Position numbers and translations under genes: made by a program
Notes under the pieces: generated by a model
Databases searched by the model: none
Told to the model about the DNA's origin: nothing
What the model saw: only the letters and a program-made list of their open reading frames with translations
NCBI GenBank assembly: GCA_016223165.1
Contig: JACRPO010000021.1
Location: 182,286-246,285 of the forward strand
Length of the DNA stretch: 64,000 nucleotides
Direction: 5' to 3'
DNA from: Burkholderiales bacterium
GTDB lineage: Bacteria; Pseudomonadota; Gammaproteobacteria; Burkholderiales; Burkholderiaceae_C
Part shown: positions 35,306-45,816 of the stretch, in pieces
Position numbering within the stretch: position 1 is the first letter of the stretch
How the letters are laid out: each line of letters opens with the position of its first letter

Positions 35306-36688
35306 TCACCCGACGGCGCGTGGCGCAGCCTGCGCAGGCAGCGAGCGCAGCGTGCGCACCGCCGAAGCCATGACCACCGCGGCCTGCACCACGAAGCCCG
35401 CAGCGGCGAGCACCAGGCACGCGGCGACCCCCTGCGCACCGGCGAGCGCTGCCACGCCGGCGCCGAGCGCCGCGCCGAGCGGCCGCGCGCCGGCATTGGC
35501 GGTGAGGAAGATCGAGCCGACGCGGCCGAGCATCGGGGCCGGCGTGAGCGTCTGGCGCAGCGTCGTCGAGCTCACGGTCCAGACGATCGGGCCGGCGCCG
35601 AAGAGGAAGAACGACAGGCCCGCGAGCGCGGCCACCGGCCAGACGAGCGACGCCGCCATCACGAGCGCCGCCGCCACCGAGACGAGCGGCCCGAGCGCGA
35701 TCGCCGCGCCGAAAGGCAGCCGGGCCATGATGCGCGGCGCCGCCAGCGCGCCCAGCACCATGCCGGCGCCGAAGAGCGACAGCGTCAGCCCGACGCCGCG
35801 CGCGCCCAGCCCGAGGTGCTGCATCGCGTGCGGCACGTAGGCGGCCTGCAGCACCATCCAGGCCAGGTTCCAGACGACGGCGGTGAGCAGCACCGGCCGC
35901 AGCAAGCGGTCGTGCCAGACGAAGCGGGCGCCTTCGCGCAGGTCGGCCAAAGGCGATGGCCGCGACGGCGGCGCCGTGGTCGTCGGCGTGGCGAGCGACG
36001 GCGTGCCAGGCGTCGACAGGGGCGGCACCGACATGCGTCCGCCCCCTTTGACACCACCCGCCGCGCCGTCCACAGGCAGTCGTCGCAGCAGCAGCACGGC
36101 CAATGCGGAGAGCAGCGCCGCAAGCGCGAACGCGCTGCCTCCGCCGGCCGCCGCGACGACGGTGCCGGCGAGCGCCGGGCCGGCGGCGAAGGCGAGGCTG
36201 CGTGCCAGCTCGATGCGGCCGTTGGCACGCGCCAGCGCCTCGCGCGGCACGAGCGCAGGCACCATCGCCGGCGCGGCGACGCTGAAGGCCACCGTGCCGA
36301 CGGCGCCGATGAAGCCGAGCATCGCCAGCGCCGCCATCGACAGCGCCGCACCCGAGGCCACCATCACCAGAGCCGCCAGCAGCGTCATCGCGAGCACGCG
36401 CATCGCTTCGGCCGCGACCATGAGGCGGCGGCGCGAGGCGCGGTCGGCCCACAGGCCGAAGGGCAGCGCCAGCAGCAGGAAAGGCAGGCTCTGCGCCGCC
36501 GCGAGCACGCCGACCTCGCGTGCGCCGGCGTTGAAGGTGAGCACGGCGACGATGGGCACGGCCGCCAGGCTGATCTGCTCCGCCGCCTGCGCCGCCAGGT
36601 TGGCCCCGGCGAGGTGCGAGAAGGCGCGAGGCAGCGCTGGTTCCGGGGTCGGTGTCATCGCGGCGAGCAGGGGCGGGGGCTGGATCAT
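35306..36688 (-). CDS. MFS transporter, DHA3 / enterobactin-exporter-like
   Basis: 460 residues, about 12 helices. FSHLAGANLAAQAAEQISLAAVPIVAVL, LPFGLWADRASRRRLMV (MFS motif A) and ANGRIELARSLAFAAGPALAG are typical of the DHA3 group (macrolide or siderophore export). A Pro/Thr-rich loop of ~45 residues separates the halves. Starts at 36688 or 36658 (MTPTPEPALP) are possible; the first lies right at the edge of the inverted-repeat element at 36691. The substrate is unknown. Confidence 0.85.
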   Translation of the reverse strand: MIQPPPLLAAMTPTPEPALPRAFSHLAGANLAAQAAEQISLAAVPIVAVLTFNAGAREVGVLAAAQSLPFLLLALPFGLWADRASRRRLMVAAEAMRVLAMTLLAALVMVASGAALSMAALAMLGFIGAVGTVAFSVAAPAMVPALVPREALARANGRIELARSLAFAAGPALAGTVVAAAGGGSAFALAALLSALAVLLLRRLPVDGAAGGVKGGGRMSVPPLSTPGTPSLATPTTTAPPSRPSPLADLREGARFVWHDRLLRPVLLTAVVWNLAWMVLQAAYVPHAMQHLGLGARGVGLTLSLFGAGMVLGALAAPRIMARLPFGAAIALGPLVSVAAALVMAASLVWPVAALAGLSFFLFGAGPIVWTVSSTTLRQTLTPAPMLGRVGSIFLTANAGARPLGAALGAGVAALAGAQGVAACLVLAAAGFVVQAAVVMASAVRTLRSLPAQAAPRAVG

Positions 36689-36690
36689 CC

Positions 36691-36843
36691 TAGATCCGGC
36701 AGTTGGACACACCCGATCGAGCCGCCCTCGGGCGCGCTGGCGGCGTTGCTCCTCCTTGCGGGCATCGAGCCCGCGTCGTCGTCGCGCCTTGCCAGCCCAC
36801 CCGATGACGACTCGCTCGGGCGCGCCCAACTGCCGGATCGAGG
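36691..36843. repeat. ~150-bp palindromic element (MITE/REP-like)
   Basis: The two ends are perfect 14-bp inverted repeats (GATCCGGCAGTTGG at 36693-36706; its complement at 36828-36841), and the imperfect pairing continues inward to about 50 bp per arm. A small hairpin GCGGGC/GCCCGC sits near the centre. It fills most of the gap between the leftward MFS gene and the kinase gene and has no coding content on its own. It looks like a non-autonomous mobile or repeat element; no clear target-site duplication is seen. Confidence 0.65.
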
Positions 36844-36901
36844 GTGGCCGCGATCGTCGGCGCGCCCGGCCGGCGACGCTGGCCGGATCCGGACCGGTGG
36901 T

Positions 36902-37768
36902 TCAGCGGCTGTGGCTGCGACTGGGGGGCGCGTCGAGCCGGCCGGATTCGGTGTCGCCGCGCCGGGCCAGCAGGGTGCGCTCGGCTTCGGGCCAGCAGCA
37001 TTCGCAGACCCAGCCGCGCAGGCGCGACGGCGGGCCCTCGAACAAAGCCGGCTCCGGCGGCCCGGAAAGACGCGTGAAGAGGCCGGCGCGCGCCGGCACA
37101 CGCGGCGGCGAAGCGTGGCCCACCGGATCAAGGATGGGGCCGGTGTCGGTGTCCGCAACGAGCAGCGGCCGCAGCGCCGCGAGCGCCTGCGCCAGCCGGG
37201 CGGGCCCGCTGCCGGCGACGACGGAAAACGGCAGTCCGTGCCGCATGAGCAGCTCGCGCAGGCGGTCGTCGACGGGCCGGCGCACGTGCTCGCCGTCGCG
37301 CTGGTGGCCGTCGGCCACCCAGGGCAGGTCGAGTGCCGTCAAGAGCGTCACCGTCATCGTGCGGTGCCGCTCGATGGCCAGCGGCAGCAGCGAGCGGTCG
37401 TCGAACAGCAGATCGCTGTAGACATGCGTCATCAGCGCCGTCGTGTCGCTGACGACGATGTCGTGCGTCGCTGCCGCGGCGTCGACGCGCCGGTGCTGCT
37501 CGAGCAGGATGCCGCGCTGCTCGTCGCTTCCGGGCGTGCGGCCGGCCGCGATGCACCACTCGCGCAGCACCTCGCCCACCAGCGCGACCCGCGCGGCAGG
37601 CGCGACGCGCGCGATGCGCGCGACATGCGGCCCCGGCCCGGCGTCGCGGCGAGGCGCCGCCAGCGCCGCGGCGAGCTCGCGGGCCAGCGTCGTCTTGCCC
37701 GTGCTCTCGGCACCGACGATGGCGATCTGCAGGCGGCAGGGGGTTGGGCGGTTCGCTGGTTCGCTCAT
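36902..37768 (-). CDS. NadR-like nucleoside kinase (AAA_28 P-loop ATPase)
   Basis: 288 residues. P-loop LQIAIVGAESTGKTTLARELA, then VGEVLREWCIAAGRTP and HDIVVSDTTALMTHVYSDLLFDD resemble the C-terminal ribosylnicotinamide kinase domain of NadR. It lies 10 bp after pnuC, whose product imports nicotinamide riboside, so kinase trapping of the imported nucleoside (to NMN) is likely. The N-terminal NMN-adenylyltransferase and DNA-binding parts of E. coli NadR are absent. The C-terminal ~60 residues carry a CECCWPEAERTLL motif of unknown role. Confidence 0.85.
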   Translation of the reverse strand: MSEPANRPTPCRLQIAIVGAESTGKTTLARELAAALAAPRRDAGPGPHVARIARVAPAARVALVGEVLREWCIAAGRTPGSDEQRGILLEQHRRVDAAAATHDIVVSDTTALMTHVYSDLLFDDRSLLPLAIERHRTMTVTLLTALDLPWVADGHQRDGEHVRRPVDDRLRELLMRHGLPFSVVAGSGPARLAQALAALRPLLVADTDTGPILDPVGHASPPRVPARAGLFTRLSGPPEPALFEGPPSRLRGWVCECCWPEAERTLLARRGDTESGRLDAPPSRSHSR

Positions 37769-37778
37769 GACGCCGAAG

Positions 37779-38453
37779 CTACCACCGGCGCGCCGGCCCG
37801 GCCCCCTGCGCGGGATGCGCGACGCGCTTCATCCAGGCACGCCAGCCGGCCACCGACAGCAGCGCGAACAGCGCATACAGCAGCGCCGTGAGCCACAACG
37901 CCTTGTAGGCGAAGAGGCCGACGCTGAAGACATTGACGCCGAGCCAGACGAGCCAGTTCTCGAGCAGCTTGCGCCCGAGCAGCAGCTGGCCGGCGACACT
38001 GGCCACCGTGGCCAGCGCGTCGAGGAAGGGCACGTCGCTGTCGGTGGCGCGCCCGAGCAGCAGCGCGGCCAGCGGCCAGGCGCAGAGGATGCCGGCGCCG
38101 AGCCACGCCAGGCCGGCACGCGTGAGGCGATGCACGCGCAGCGCCGTGCCGTCGTCGCCGCGGCCCCGCAGCCATTGCCACCAGCCCCACAGCGAGACGG
38201 TGATGAAGAAGAGCTGCAGCGCCGCCTCGCCGTAGAGCTTGCTGTCGGCGAAGAGCAGCGCGTAGAGGGCCGACGAAGCCATGGCCAGCGGCCAGCCGAG
38301 CGGGTTGACGCGCATGTTGGCGGCCACCATGGCCAGCGAGAGCACGAAGGCGACGATCTCGAGCCAGGTCACCGGGCTGCCCCACAGCGTGAAGGCGCTG
38401 GCCATCAGCGGGCGCGCCGCCAGCAGCAGCGCCTGCAGCCAGGCGAGCTCCAT
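37779..38453 (-). CDS. pnuC: Nicotinamide riboside transporter PnuC
   Basis: 224 residues with seven or more helices. TWLEIVAFVLSLAMVAANMRVNPLGWPLAMASSALYALLFADSKLYGEAALQLFFITVSLWGWWQWLRG matches PnuC, including the WxxWxxW pocket that binds the riboside. It ends WLVWLGVNVFSVGLFAYKALWLTALLYALF. It is followed by the NadR-like kinase, giving an uptake-and-phosphorylate pair for NAD salvage. Confidence 0.94.
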   Translation of the reverse strand: MELAWLQALLLAARPLMASAFTLWGSPVTWLEIVAFVLSLAMVAANMRVNPLGWPLAMASSALYALLFADSKLYGEAALQLFFITVSLWGWWQWLRGRGDDGTALRVHRLTRAGLAWLGAGILCAWPLAALLLGRATDSDVPFLDALATVASVAGQLLLGRKLLENWLVWLGVNVFSVGLFAYKALWLTALLYALFALLSVAGWRAWMKRVAHPAQGAGPARRW

Positions 38454-38465
38454 TCAGGGCCTCAT

Positions 38466-38819
38466 TCAGGGCCTGGAGGTGCTTCGTGTGCCCGCTGCGG
38501 CAGCCGCTGCGGGCGCCGGCGCGGCGGCGGCGCCGGGTGCGGTGCGCGACGTGTACTGCACCAGGATCTCGTCGGCGCGCACCATGCCGAGCTCGCGCCG
38601 CGCCTTCTCTTCCACCATCTCCAGGCCTTCCTTCAGGTCGGCCAGTTCGGCGGTGGTGCGCCGGTTGCGCTCTTCGGCGACGCGGTTGAGCGCCAGCTGC
38701 TCGGCGAGCTGCCCCTGCAGGCTGAAGACCTGCGGCATGTTGCTGCGCGCCAGCCACAGATCGGCCTGCACCACGACCACGGCGGCGGTGAGGGCGAGGG
38801 TGGACCAGGGCCAACGCAT
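38466..38819 (-). CDS. ftsB: Cell division protein FtsB
   Basis: 117 residues. One N-terminal membrane helix (LALTAAVVVVQADLWL) and a periplasmic coiled coil (LQGQLAEQLALNRVAEERNRRTTAELADLKEGLEMVEEKAR) ending RRELGMVRADEILVQY. FtsB joins FtsL and FtsQ in the divisome. Its place directly after eno is the classical proteobacterial order. The C-terminal Ala/Pro-rich tail of ~25 residues is an addition. Confidence 0.93.
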   Translation of the reverse strand: MRWPWSTLALTAAVVVVQADLWLARSNMPQVFSLQGQLAEQLALNRVAEERNRRTTAELADLKEGLEMVEEKARRELGMVRADEILVQYTSRTAPGAAAAPAPAAAAAAGTRSTSRP

Positions 38820-38865
38820 GCGAAGCGGGTGGTCGCGCGGTGATGGCGCCGCCGGCGGCCCTCGC

Positions 38866-40167
<1,302 letters not shown>

Positions 40168-40203
40168 GAAAGGGGGTTCCTTGTGGTTCGTTGGAAGGAA
40201 ACG

Positions 40204-40228
40204 AAAAAAAAGGGGGCGCGGCGACCCC
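40204..40228 (-). terminator. Terminator-like element between DUF1330 and eno
   Basis: On the minus strand a GGGG...CCCC hairpin (40225-40228 with 40213-40216) is followed by eight T. It starts immediately after the DUF1330 stop, so it may end the pyrG-kdsA-DUF1330 transcript and leave eno-ftsB under a separate promoter. The stem is short. Confidence 0.5.
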
Positions 40229-40230
40229 GG

Positions 40231-40536
40231 TCAGACGGGCGCCTCCACGCCCTCGACCAGGATCATGTTGAACACCGCCGTGGCCCCGGCGCGCAGCTTG
40301 CGCACGGCCACGTAGGCGGGGCTGTCGTACATCGCCTTCGCCGCCTCGAAGCTCGGGTAGCGCAGCACGGTCAGGCGGGGCGGCGTCCAGGCGCCTTCGA
40401 GCACGTCGATGCGGCCGCCGCGCACGAGGTACTCGCCGCCGAAGGATTTGACGATCTCCGGTGCTGCGGCCATGTACTTCTTGAACTGATCGGGATCGGT
40501 GATCTTGCTCTCGACGACGATGTAGGCGACAGGCAT
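40231..40536 (-). CDS. DUF1330 family small protein
   Basis: 101 residues. The ferredoxin-like DUF1330 fold is indicated by VAYIVVESKITDPDQFKKYMAAAPEIVKSFGGEYLVRGG, and the FEAAKAMYDSPAYVAVRKLRAGA segment is typical. Function not established; members resemble dimeric alpha-beta barrel stress proteins. It lies between kdsA and eno, a common position in Burkholderiales. Confidence 0.92.
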   Translation of the reverse strand: MPVAYIVVESKITDPDQFKKYMAAAPEIVKSFGGEYLVRGGRIDVLEGAWTPPRLTVLRYPSFEAAKAMYDSPAYVAVRKLRAGATAVFNMILVEGVEAPV

Positions 40537-40557
40537 GGAGTGGGTTCTCGGCGGAGG

Positions 40558-41415
40558 TCAGCAGGAGAAATGATTCTCGAGCAGCGGCTGCTGCTTGACG
40601 ACGCGGTCGAGTGCCACGAGTTGCTCGAGCAGGGCGAGCATGTGCTTGAGCGGCACCGCATTCGGCCCGTCGGAGAGCGCCTTCGCCGGGTCGGGGTGCG
40701 TCTCCATGAAGAGCCCGGCCACGCCCACGGCCACGGCGGCGCGGCTGAGCACGGGCACGAACTCACGCTGGCCGCCGCTCGTCGCGCCCTGGCCGCCGGG
40801 CAGCTGCACGCTATGCGTGGCGTCGAAGACGACCGGCGCGCCCGTCTCGCGCATGATGGCGAGGCTGCGCATGTCGGAGACGAGGTTGTTGTAGCCGAAG
40901 CTCGCGCCACGCTCGCAGGCCATGAAGCTGTCCTCGGGCAAACCCTTCTCGCGCGCGGCGTCGCGGGCCTTGTCGATGACGTTCTTCATGTCGTGCGGCG
41001 CCAGGAACTGGCCCTTCTTGATGTTCACCGGCCTGCCGCTTTGCGCCACGGCGCGAATGAAGTCGGTCTGCCGGCACAGGAAGGCCGGCGTCTGCAGCAC
41101 GTCCACCACCGCGGCCACCTCGGCGATCTGCGACTCGTCGTGCACGTCGGTGAGCAGCGGCACCTTCAGCTCGCGCTTCACCTTGGCCAGGATCTCGAGG
41201 CCCTTTTCCAGGCCCGGGCCGCGGAAGCTCGCGCCGCTGCTGCGGTTGGCCTTGTCGAAGCTGCTCTTGAAGATGAACGGGATGCCGAGCGCGGCCGTGA
41301 TCTCGCGCAGGTGCCCGGCCACGTCCATCTGCAGCTGCTCGCTCTCGACCACGCAGGGGCCGGAGATGAGGAAGAACGGCCGGTGCAGGCCGACCTCGTG
41401 GCCGCAGAGCTTCAT
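40558..41415 (-). CDS. kdsA: 3-deoxy-D-manno-octulosonate 8-phosphate synthase
   Basis: 285 residues, the usual length. Joins arabinose 5-phosphate and phosphoenolpyruvate to KDO-8-P for lipopolysaccharide. Landmarks: FFLISGPCVVES, FKSSFDKANRSSGASFRGPGLEKGL, LLTDVHDESQ, VLQTPAFLCRQTDF, NIKKGQFLAP and VVFDATHSVQ. It follows pyrG by 40 bp. Confidence 0.98.
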   Translation of the reverse strand: MKLCGHEVGLHRPFFLISGPCVVESEQLQMDVAGHLREITAALGIPFIFKSSFDKANRSSGASFRGPGLEKGLEILAKVKRELKVPLLTDVHDESQIAEVAAVVDVLQTPAFLCRQTDFIRAVAQSGRPVNIKKGQFLAPHDMKNVIDKARDAAREKGLPEDSFMACERGASFGYNNLVSDMRSLAIMRETGAPVVFDATHSVQLPGGQGATSGGQREFVPVLSRAAVAVGVAGLFMETHPDPAKALSDGPNAVPLKHMLALLEQLVALDRVVKQQPLLENHFSC

Positions 41416-41455
41416 CGCGACGATCTCCGGCGAGCCGGGGCGGCTCGGGCAGCCA

Positions 41456-43129
41456 TCACGCGACGACCTTCACCGGCGTGACGGGCGAGCGGCCGCGCGA
41501 GGCGCGGTGCTCGAGCGCCGCCTTCACGTAGCTGCTGAAGAGCGGATGACCCGCCCACGGCGTGCTCTTGAACTCGGGGTGGAACTGCACGCCCATGAAC
41601 CACGGGTGCTTCTCGCGCGGCAGCTCGACGATCTCGGTCAGCCGCTCGCGCTGCGTGAGCGCACTGATCACGAGGCCGGCCTTCTGCAGCTGCTCGAGGT
41701 AGTTGACGTTCGCCTCGTAGCGGTGGCGATGGCGCTCGGTGACCACGGGGCCGTAGATCTCGCAGGCGAGCGTGCCGGCGGCGACGTCGGAACTCTGCGC
41801 GCCCAGGCGCATCGTGCCGCCGAGGTCCGAGCTGGCGTTGCGCTTCTGGATGCTGCCGTCGCGGTCCTGCCACTCCTCGATGAGGGCGATGACCGGATGC
41901 TTGCACTCGGGGTCGAACTCGGTGCTGTTGGCGCCCTCGAGGCCGGCGACATGGCGCGCGTACTCGATCGTCGCCACCTGCATGCCCAGGCAGATGCCGA
42001 GATAGGGCACGCCGTGTTCGCGCGCGTATTGCGCGGCGACGATCTTGCCCTCGATGCCGCGCTTGCCGAAGCCGCCGGGCACCAGGATGGCGTCGAAGGG
42101 CGCCAGCACCGCCGCGGTGTTCTCGGTCAGTGTCTCGGCATCGACGTACTCGATCTCGACCTTGGCGTGGTTGTGGATGCCGGCGTGGCGCAGCGCCTCG
42201 TTCAGGCTCTTGTAGCTGTCGGAGAGGTCGGTGTACTTGCCGCACATGGCGATGCGCACCGTGCCCTGCGGATGCTCGACCTCGTGCACGAGGTTGTCCC
42301 AGCGCTTGAGGTCGGCCGGGCGCGTGAGCTGCTGCAGCTTCATGCAGATGAGCTCGTCCAGGCCCTGCTCGTGCAGCACGCGCGGCACTTTGTAGATAGT
42401 GTCGACGTCGGGCATCGAGATGACGCCGTGGACCGGCACGTTGGTGAACAGGCTGATCTTCTCGCGCTCGTCGTCGGGGATATAGCGGTCGGCGCGCGCC
42501 AGCAGCACGTCGGGCTGGATGCCGATCTCGCGCAGCTTCTGCACCGTGTGCTGCGTCGGCTTGGTCTTCAGCTCGCCGGCGGCGGCGATGAAGGGCACGT
42601 AGGTCAGGTGCACGAAGGCGAAGTTGGACGGCCCCAGCTTCAGGCTCATCTGCCGCACGGCCTCGAGGAAGGGCAGGCTCTCGATGTCGCCCACCGTGCC
42701 GCCGATCTCGACGATGGCGATGTCCACCGGCGCCGCGTTCGCGCCCTTCAGCACGAACTCCTGGATCTCGTTGGTGACGTGCGGGATCACCTGCACCGTC
42801 TTGCCGAGGTAGTCGCCGCGGCGCTCCTTCTCGAGCACGCTCTTGTAGATCTGGCCGGTCGTGAAGTTGTTGCTGCGCTTCATCCGCGTCGTGATGAAGC
42901 GCTCGTAGTGCCCGAGGTCGAGGTCGGTTTCCGCGCCGTCGTCGGTGACGAAGACCTCGCCGTGCTGGAACGGGCTCATCGTGCCCGGGTCGACGTTGAG
43001 GTACGGATCGAGCTTGATGAGGGTGACCTTGAGGCCGCGCGATTCGAGGATCGCTGCCAGCGAGGCCGCCGCAATGCCCTTGCCGAGCGAGGACACCACG
43101 CCGCCGGTGACGAAGACGAACTTGGTCAT
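41456..43129 (-). CDS. pyrG: CTP synthase
   Basis: 557 residues. UTP to CTP with glutamine as nitrogen donor. The N-terminal synthetase domain starts MTKFVFVTGGVVSSLGKGI (P-loop), then KLDPYLNVDPGTMSPFQHGEVFVTDDGAETDLDLGHYERF. The C-terminal class I glutaminase has the nucleophile in GICLGMQ and the His/Glu pair in GVQFHPEF. First gene of the leftward cluster. A weak promoter is possible at 43181-43186 (TATACT on the minus strand). Confidence 0.99.
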   Translation of the reverse strand: MTKFVFVTGGVVSSLGKGIAAASLAAILESRGLKVTLIKLDPYLNVDPGTMSPFQHGEVFVTDDGAETDLDLGHYERFITTRMKRSNNFTTGQIYKSVLEKERRGDYLGKTVQVIPHVTNEIQEFVLKGANAAPVDIAIVEIGGTVGDIESLPFLEAVRQMSLKLGPSNFAFVHLTYVPFIAAAGELKTKPTQHTVQKLREIGIQPDVLLARADRYIPDDEREKISLFTNVPVHGVISMPDVDTIYKVPRVLHEQGLDELICMKLQQLTRPADLKRWDNLVHEVEHPQGTVRIAMCGKYTDLSDSYKSLNEALRHAGIHNHAKVEIEYVDAETLTENTAAVLAPFDAILVPGGFGKRGIEGKIVAAQYAREHGVPYLGICLGMQVATIEYARHVAGLEGANSTEFDPECKHPVIALIEEWQDRDGSIQKRNASSDLGGTMRLGAQSSDVAAGTLACEIYGPVVTERHRHRYEANVNYLEQLQKAGLVISALTQRERLTEIVELPREKHPWFMGVQFHPEFKSTPWAGHPLFSSYVKAALEHRASRGRSPVTPVKVVA

Positions 43130-43317
43130 TGCAGCCGGCCCGGCACGCTGCCGTGCAGATGGGCCCTGGTGGAAAGCACGAGTATATCGGCGGCCCCCTG
43201 CCGGGCCGCCGCGAACAGCCGCGCTGGCGTCCCGGGCGTTGGCCCGTCGAGCTCGGCCCCACGGCGCTGCCGAGGAGTCTGCGTCGGCGTCTCCCCGTGG
43301 ATGTCTCCGGTAACATG

Positions 43318-43563
43318 CGGCCCGCTTGCACCAGGTGCCTGCGGCCACCAGCGCGTGACCGCAGGTTGAACGGGAAGCCGGTGCGCGGCGCGAGGAACGT
43401 CTTCACTCCTCCTGCTGCCATTCCGGCGCTGCCCCCGCAACGGTCAGCGAGGAGCGTGTCGCACACGCAGCCACTGGGGCGATCTTCTTGCCCTGGGAAG
43501 GCGCGATGCGCTTGTGGCGAACGGACCGTTCGCCGCCACTCGCGAGCCCGGATACCGGCCTCG
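43318..43563 (+). promoter_or_regulatory. Cobalamin (B12) riboswitch
   Basis: All conserved blocks of the AdoCbl-class cobalamin riboswitch are present in order: AGGTGCC (43333), GAACGGGAAGCCGGTG (43368-43383), GCGCTGCCCCCGCAACGGT (the B12 box region, 43428-43442), CAGCCACTG, GGGAAGG and GAGCCCGGATACCGGCC at the 3' end. It precedes the btuB-like receptor gene and should lower its expression when coenzyme B12 is abundant. The 3' segment up to the btuB start (43564-43719) probably forms the expression platform; I see no clear terminator, so control may be at translation. Confidence 0.95.
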
Positions 43564-43719
43564 TCGTGCATGGGAGCCAACGCTGCGGAGGGCAGCGCGC
43601 CCGCTGGAGGCCGGGCTGCGCCATGCGCAGACGCCCGCGTCGCCGCAGGCCCGACCGTCCCTTCGCCGCGCCGGCAATGCAAAGCCATGCCGCACGGGGC
43701 GTGCGGCCGAAGGGCACCG

Positions 43720-45816
43720 ATGTTCTCGTTCCTGTCTCCGCTTTCGTTTCTCCCTTTCCACGCGTTCCGTTCGTTCCGTTCGTTCCGCGCGTTCCACGTC
43801 TTCCACTCGCTCGCCGTGGCGCGTCTGCACCCGCCATGCCGCGACGGCGCGCGCCTCGCTTTGCGCCTCCCATCGCGCCTGCGTGCCTCGCTGGCCTTGC
43901 CGTCTTGTCTCGCCGCGGCGTGCATCGGGTCGGCGGCGCAGCCGGCCAGCATCGTCGTCACCGGCAGCCGCGAGCCGCTCGCCCGCCACCAGGTGGCGGC
44001 CGACGTGGTGGTCATCGATGCCGAGCGCATCCGCGCCTCGGGCGCAGATTCGCTCGAAGACCTGCTGCGCCGCGAGGCCGGCCTGCAACTGCTGCGCAAC
44101 GGCGGGCCCGGGCAGGGCGCGGGCTTGTCGATCCGCGGCGCCTCGCGCGGGCAGACGCTGCTGCTGATCGACGGCGTGCGCGTCGGCTCGGCCACGCTGG
44201 GCACGCCCGAGCTCGACACGCTGACGCTGGCCGGCGTCGAGCGCGTCGAGGTGCTGCGCGGGCCGGGCTCGAGCCTGTACGGCGCCGATGCGCTGGGCGG
44301 CGTGGTGCATGTCATCACGCGCCGTGCCGCGGCCGGTGCGGCGGGGCCGGCGTTGTCGCTGCGCACCGCCGCCGGCGGCTATGGCGCGCGCGAGGCTTCG
44401 CTCGCGGGCGAGGGGCGCGCCGGCCCGGTCGATCTCGCCGCTTCGGTGTCAGAAGAGCGCCAGCGCGGCACGACGGCCGTGCGTCCCGGCGACCCGTTCG
44501 GCAACCACAACCCCGACGACGACGGCTTCACGCGCCGCACCGCCTCGGCCCGCATCGGCTTCGAGCCGCTCGCGGGCCATCGCATCGGCCTCGTCGCGCG
44601 GGGCGGCCGCCTGAACAACCAGTACGACGCGAGCGAGTTCGCGCCGCCGCTGTTTGCCCCCGACAACACCGGCGACTTCCGCAACCGGGTGCGCGACGAG
44701 CTGTTCGCGCTCGACTACCGCGGCGCCGTGGCGCCCGCGTGGACGCTGAGCGCGCGCCTGGGCGACGAGTACAGCCGCAGCGTCAGCGGCGCGAGCCAGA
44801 CGAGCCGTTTCGCGACGCGCCGCGAACAGGGCGTGCTGCAGTTGAGCCACGCCGTCGCCGGCGCCGGACAGCTGACGCTGGCCCTGGAGCAGAGCGACGA
44901 GACCGCCAGCAGCACCGACTACGCCGCCGACGCCGCGCGGCGCAACCGCGCCGCCGTGCTCGCCTATGCCGGCGCGCTGCCGCTTGCCGACATGCCGGCC
45001 CTGCAGGGCCTGGCCGTGCAGGCCGAGCTGCGCGCCGATCGCAACTCGGTCTACGGCGACAACACCACCGGCCGCCTGGGCGTGCGCTGGCCCTTCGCCG
45101 GCGCGGCGGGCGCGGCCGAGGACTCGGCATGGTCGCTGCGCGCGCTGGCCGGCAACAGCTTCCGTGCCCCGAGCTTCAACGACCTCGTCTACCCCGGCTT
45201 CGGCGTGCCCACGGTGCGGCCGGAAAAGGGCCGCAGCGTCGAGCTCGGGCTCGACTGGCGCCGCGGCGGCATGGCCGACGCATCGCTGACGATCTATCGC
45301 CAGGACCAGCGCGACCTCATCGGCTTCGAACCCGATGCGGCGCGCTGCCCGCCCGACCCGGCCTACGCCTTCGGTTGCGCGGCCAACGTGCAGTCGGCGC
45401 GGCTGCAGGGCGCGAGTCTCGACGGCCGCCTGCGCTGGGCCGCGGCGGGCGGCGGCTCGCTCGGCGCCCGCCTCGAGTGGCTCGACGCCAAGGACCGCGG
45501 CACCGGGCAGACGCTGCCGCGGCGAGCCAGGCAGCAGGGCGGCTTCTCGCTCGCACAGCAGGCCGGGCCGGTGCGCCTGGGCGCCGAGGTCGTGCAGGTG
45601 GGTGAGCGGCCCGACTTCGGCGTCATGCTGCCCGCCTACACGACGCTGGACCTGCTCGCTGCGTGGCGGCCGCACGCCACCTGGAGCGTGGCGTGGCTCG
45701 AAGGCCTGGAAGTGCAGGGCAAGCTGCTCAACGCCACCGACCGCGACATCGAGCCGCTGCGTGGCTACCAGGCCCTCGGCCGGCAGGCCTGGGTCGTGCT
45801 GCGCTGGATGAGGTGA
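43720..45816 (+). CDS. btuB: BtuB-like TonB-dependent cobalamin receptor
   Basis: 698 residues from ATG 43720. After an unusual N-terminus with FRSFRSFRAF repeats and a signal-like LALPSCLAAACIGSAA, the plug domain runs SIVVTGSREPLARHQVAADVVVIDAERI ... GASRGQTLLLIDGVRVGSATLGTPELDTL ... VERVEVLRGPGSSLYGADALGGVVHVIT, then a 22-strand-type barrel ending GRQAWVVLRWMR. TBDR receptors use TonB energy. The upstream B12 riboswitch and downstream btuFCD make cobalamin the likely substrate. The real start could be a later GTG, because the repeat region is atypical for a signal peptide. Confidence 0.92.
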   Translation: MFSFLSPLSFLPFHAFRSFRSFRAFHVFHSLAVARLHPPCRDGARLALRLPSRLRASLALPSCLAAACIGSAAQPASIVVTGSREPLARHQVAADVVVIDAERIRASGADSLEDLLRREAGLQLLRNGGPGQGAGLSIRGASRGQTLLLIDGVRVGSATLGTPELDTLTLAGVERVEVLRGPGSSLYGADALGGVVHVITRRAAAGAAGPALSLRTAAGGYGAREASLAGEGRAGPVDLAASVSEERQRGTTAVRPGDPFGNHNPDDDGFTRRTASARIGFEPLAGHRIGLVARGGRLNNQYDASEFAPPLFAPDNTGDFRNRVRDELFALDYRGAVAPAWTLSARLGDEYSRSVSGASQTSRFATRREQGVLQLSHAVAGAGQLTLALEQSDETASSTDYAADAARRNRAAVLAYAGALPLADMPALQGLAVQAELRADRNSVYGDNTTGRLGVRWPFAGAAGAAEDSAWSLRALAGNSFRAPSFNDLVYPGFGVPTVRPEKGRSVELGLDWRRGGMADASLTIYRQDQRDLIGFEPDAARCPPDPAYAFGCAANVQSARLQGASLDGRLRWAAAGGGSLGARLEWLDAKDRGTGQTLPRRARQQGGFSLAQQAGPVRLGAEVVQVGERPDFGVMLPAYTTLDLLAAWRPHATWSVAWLEGLEVQGKLLNATDRDIEPLRGYQALGRQAWVVLRWMR

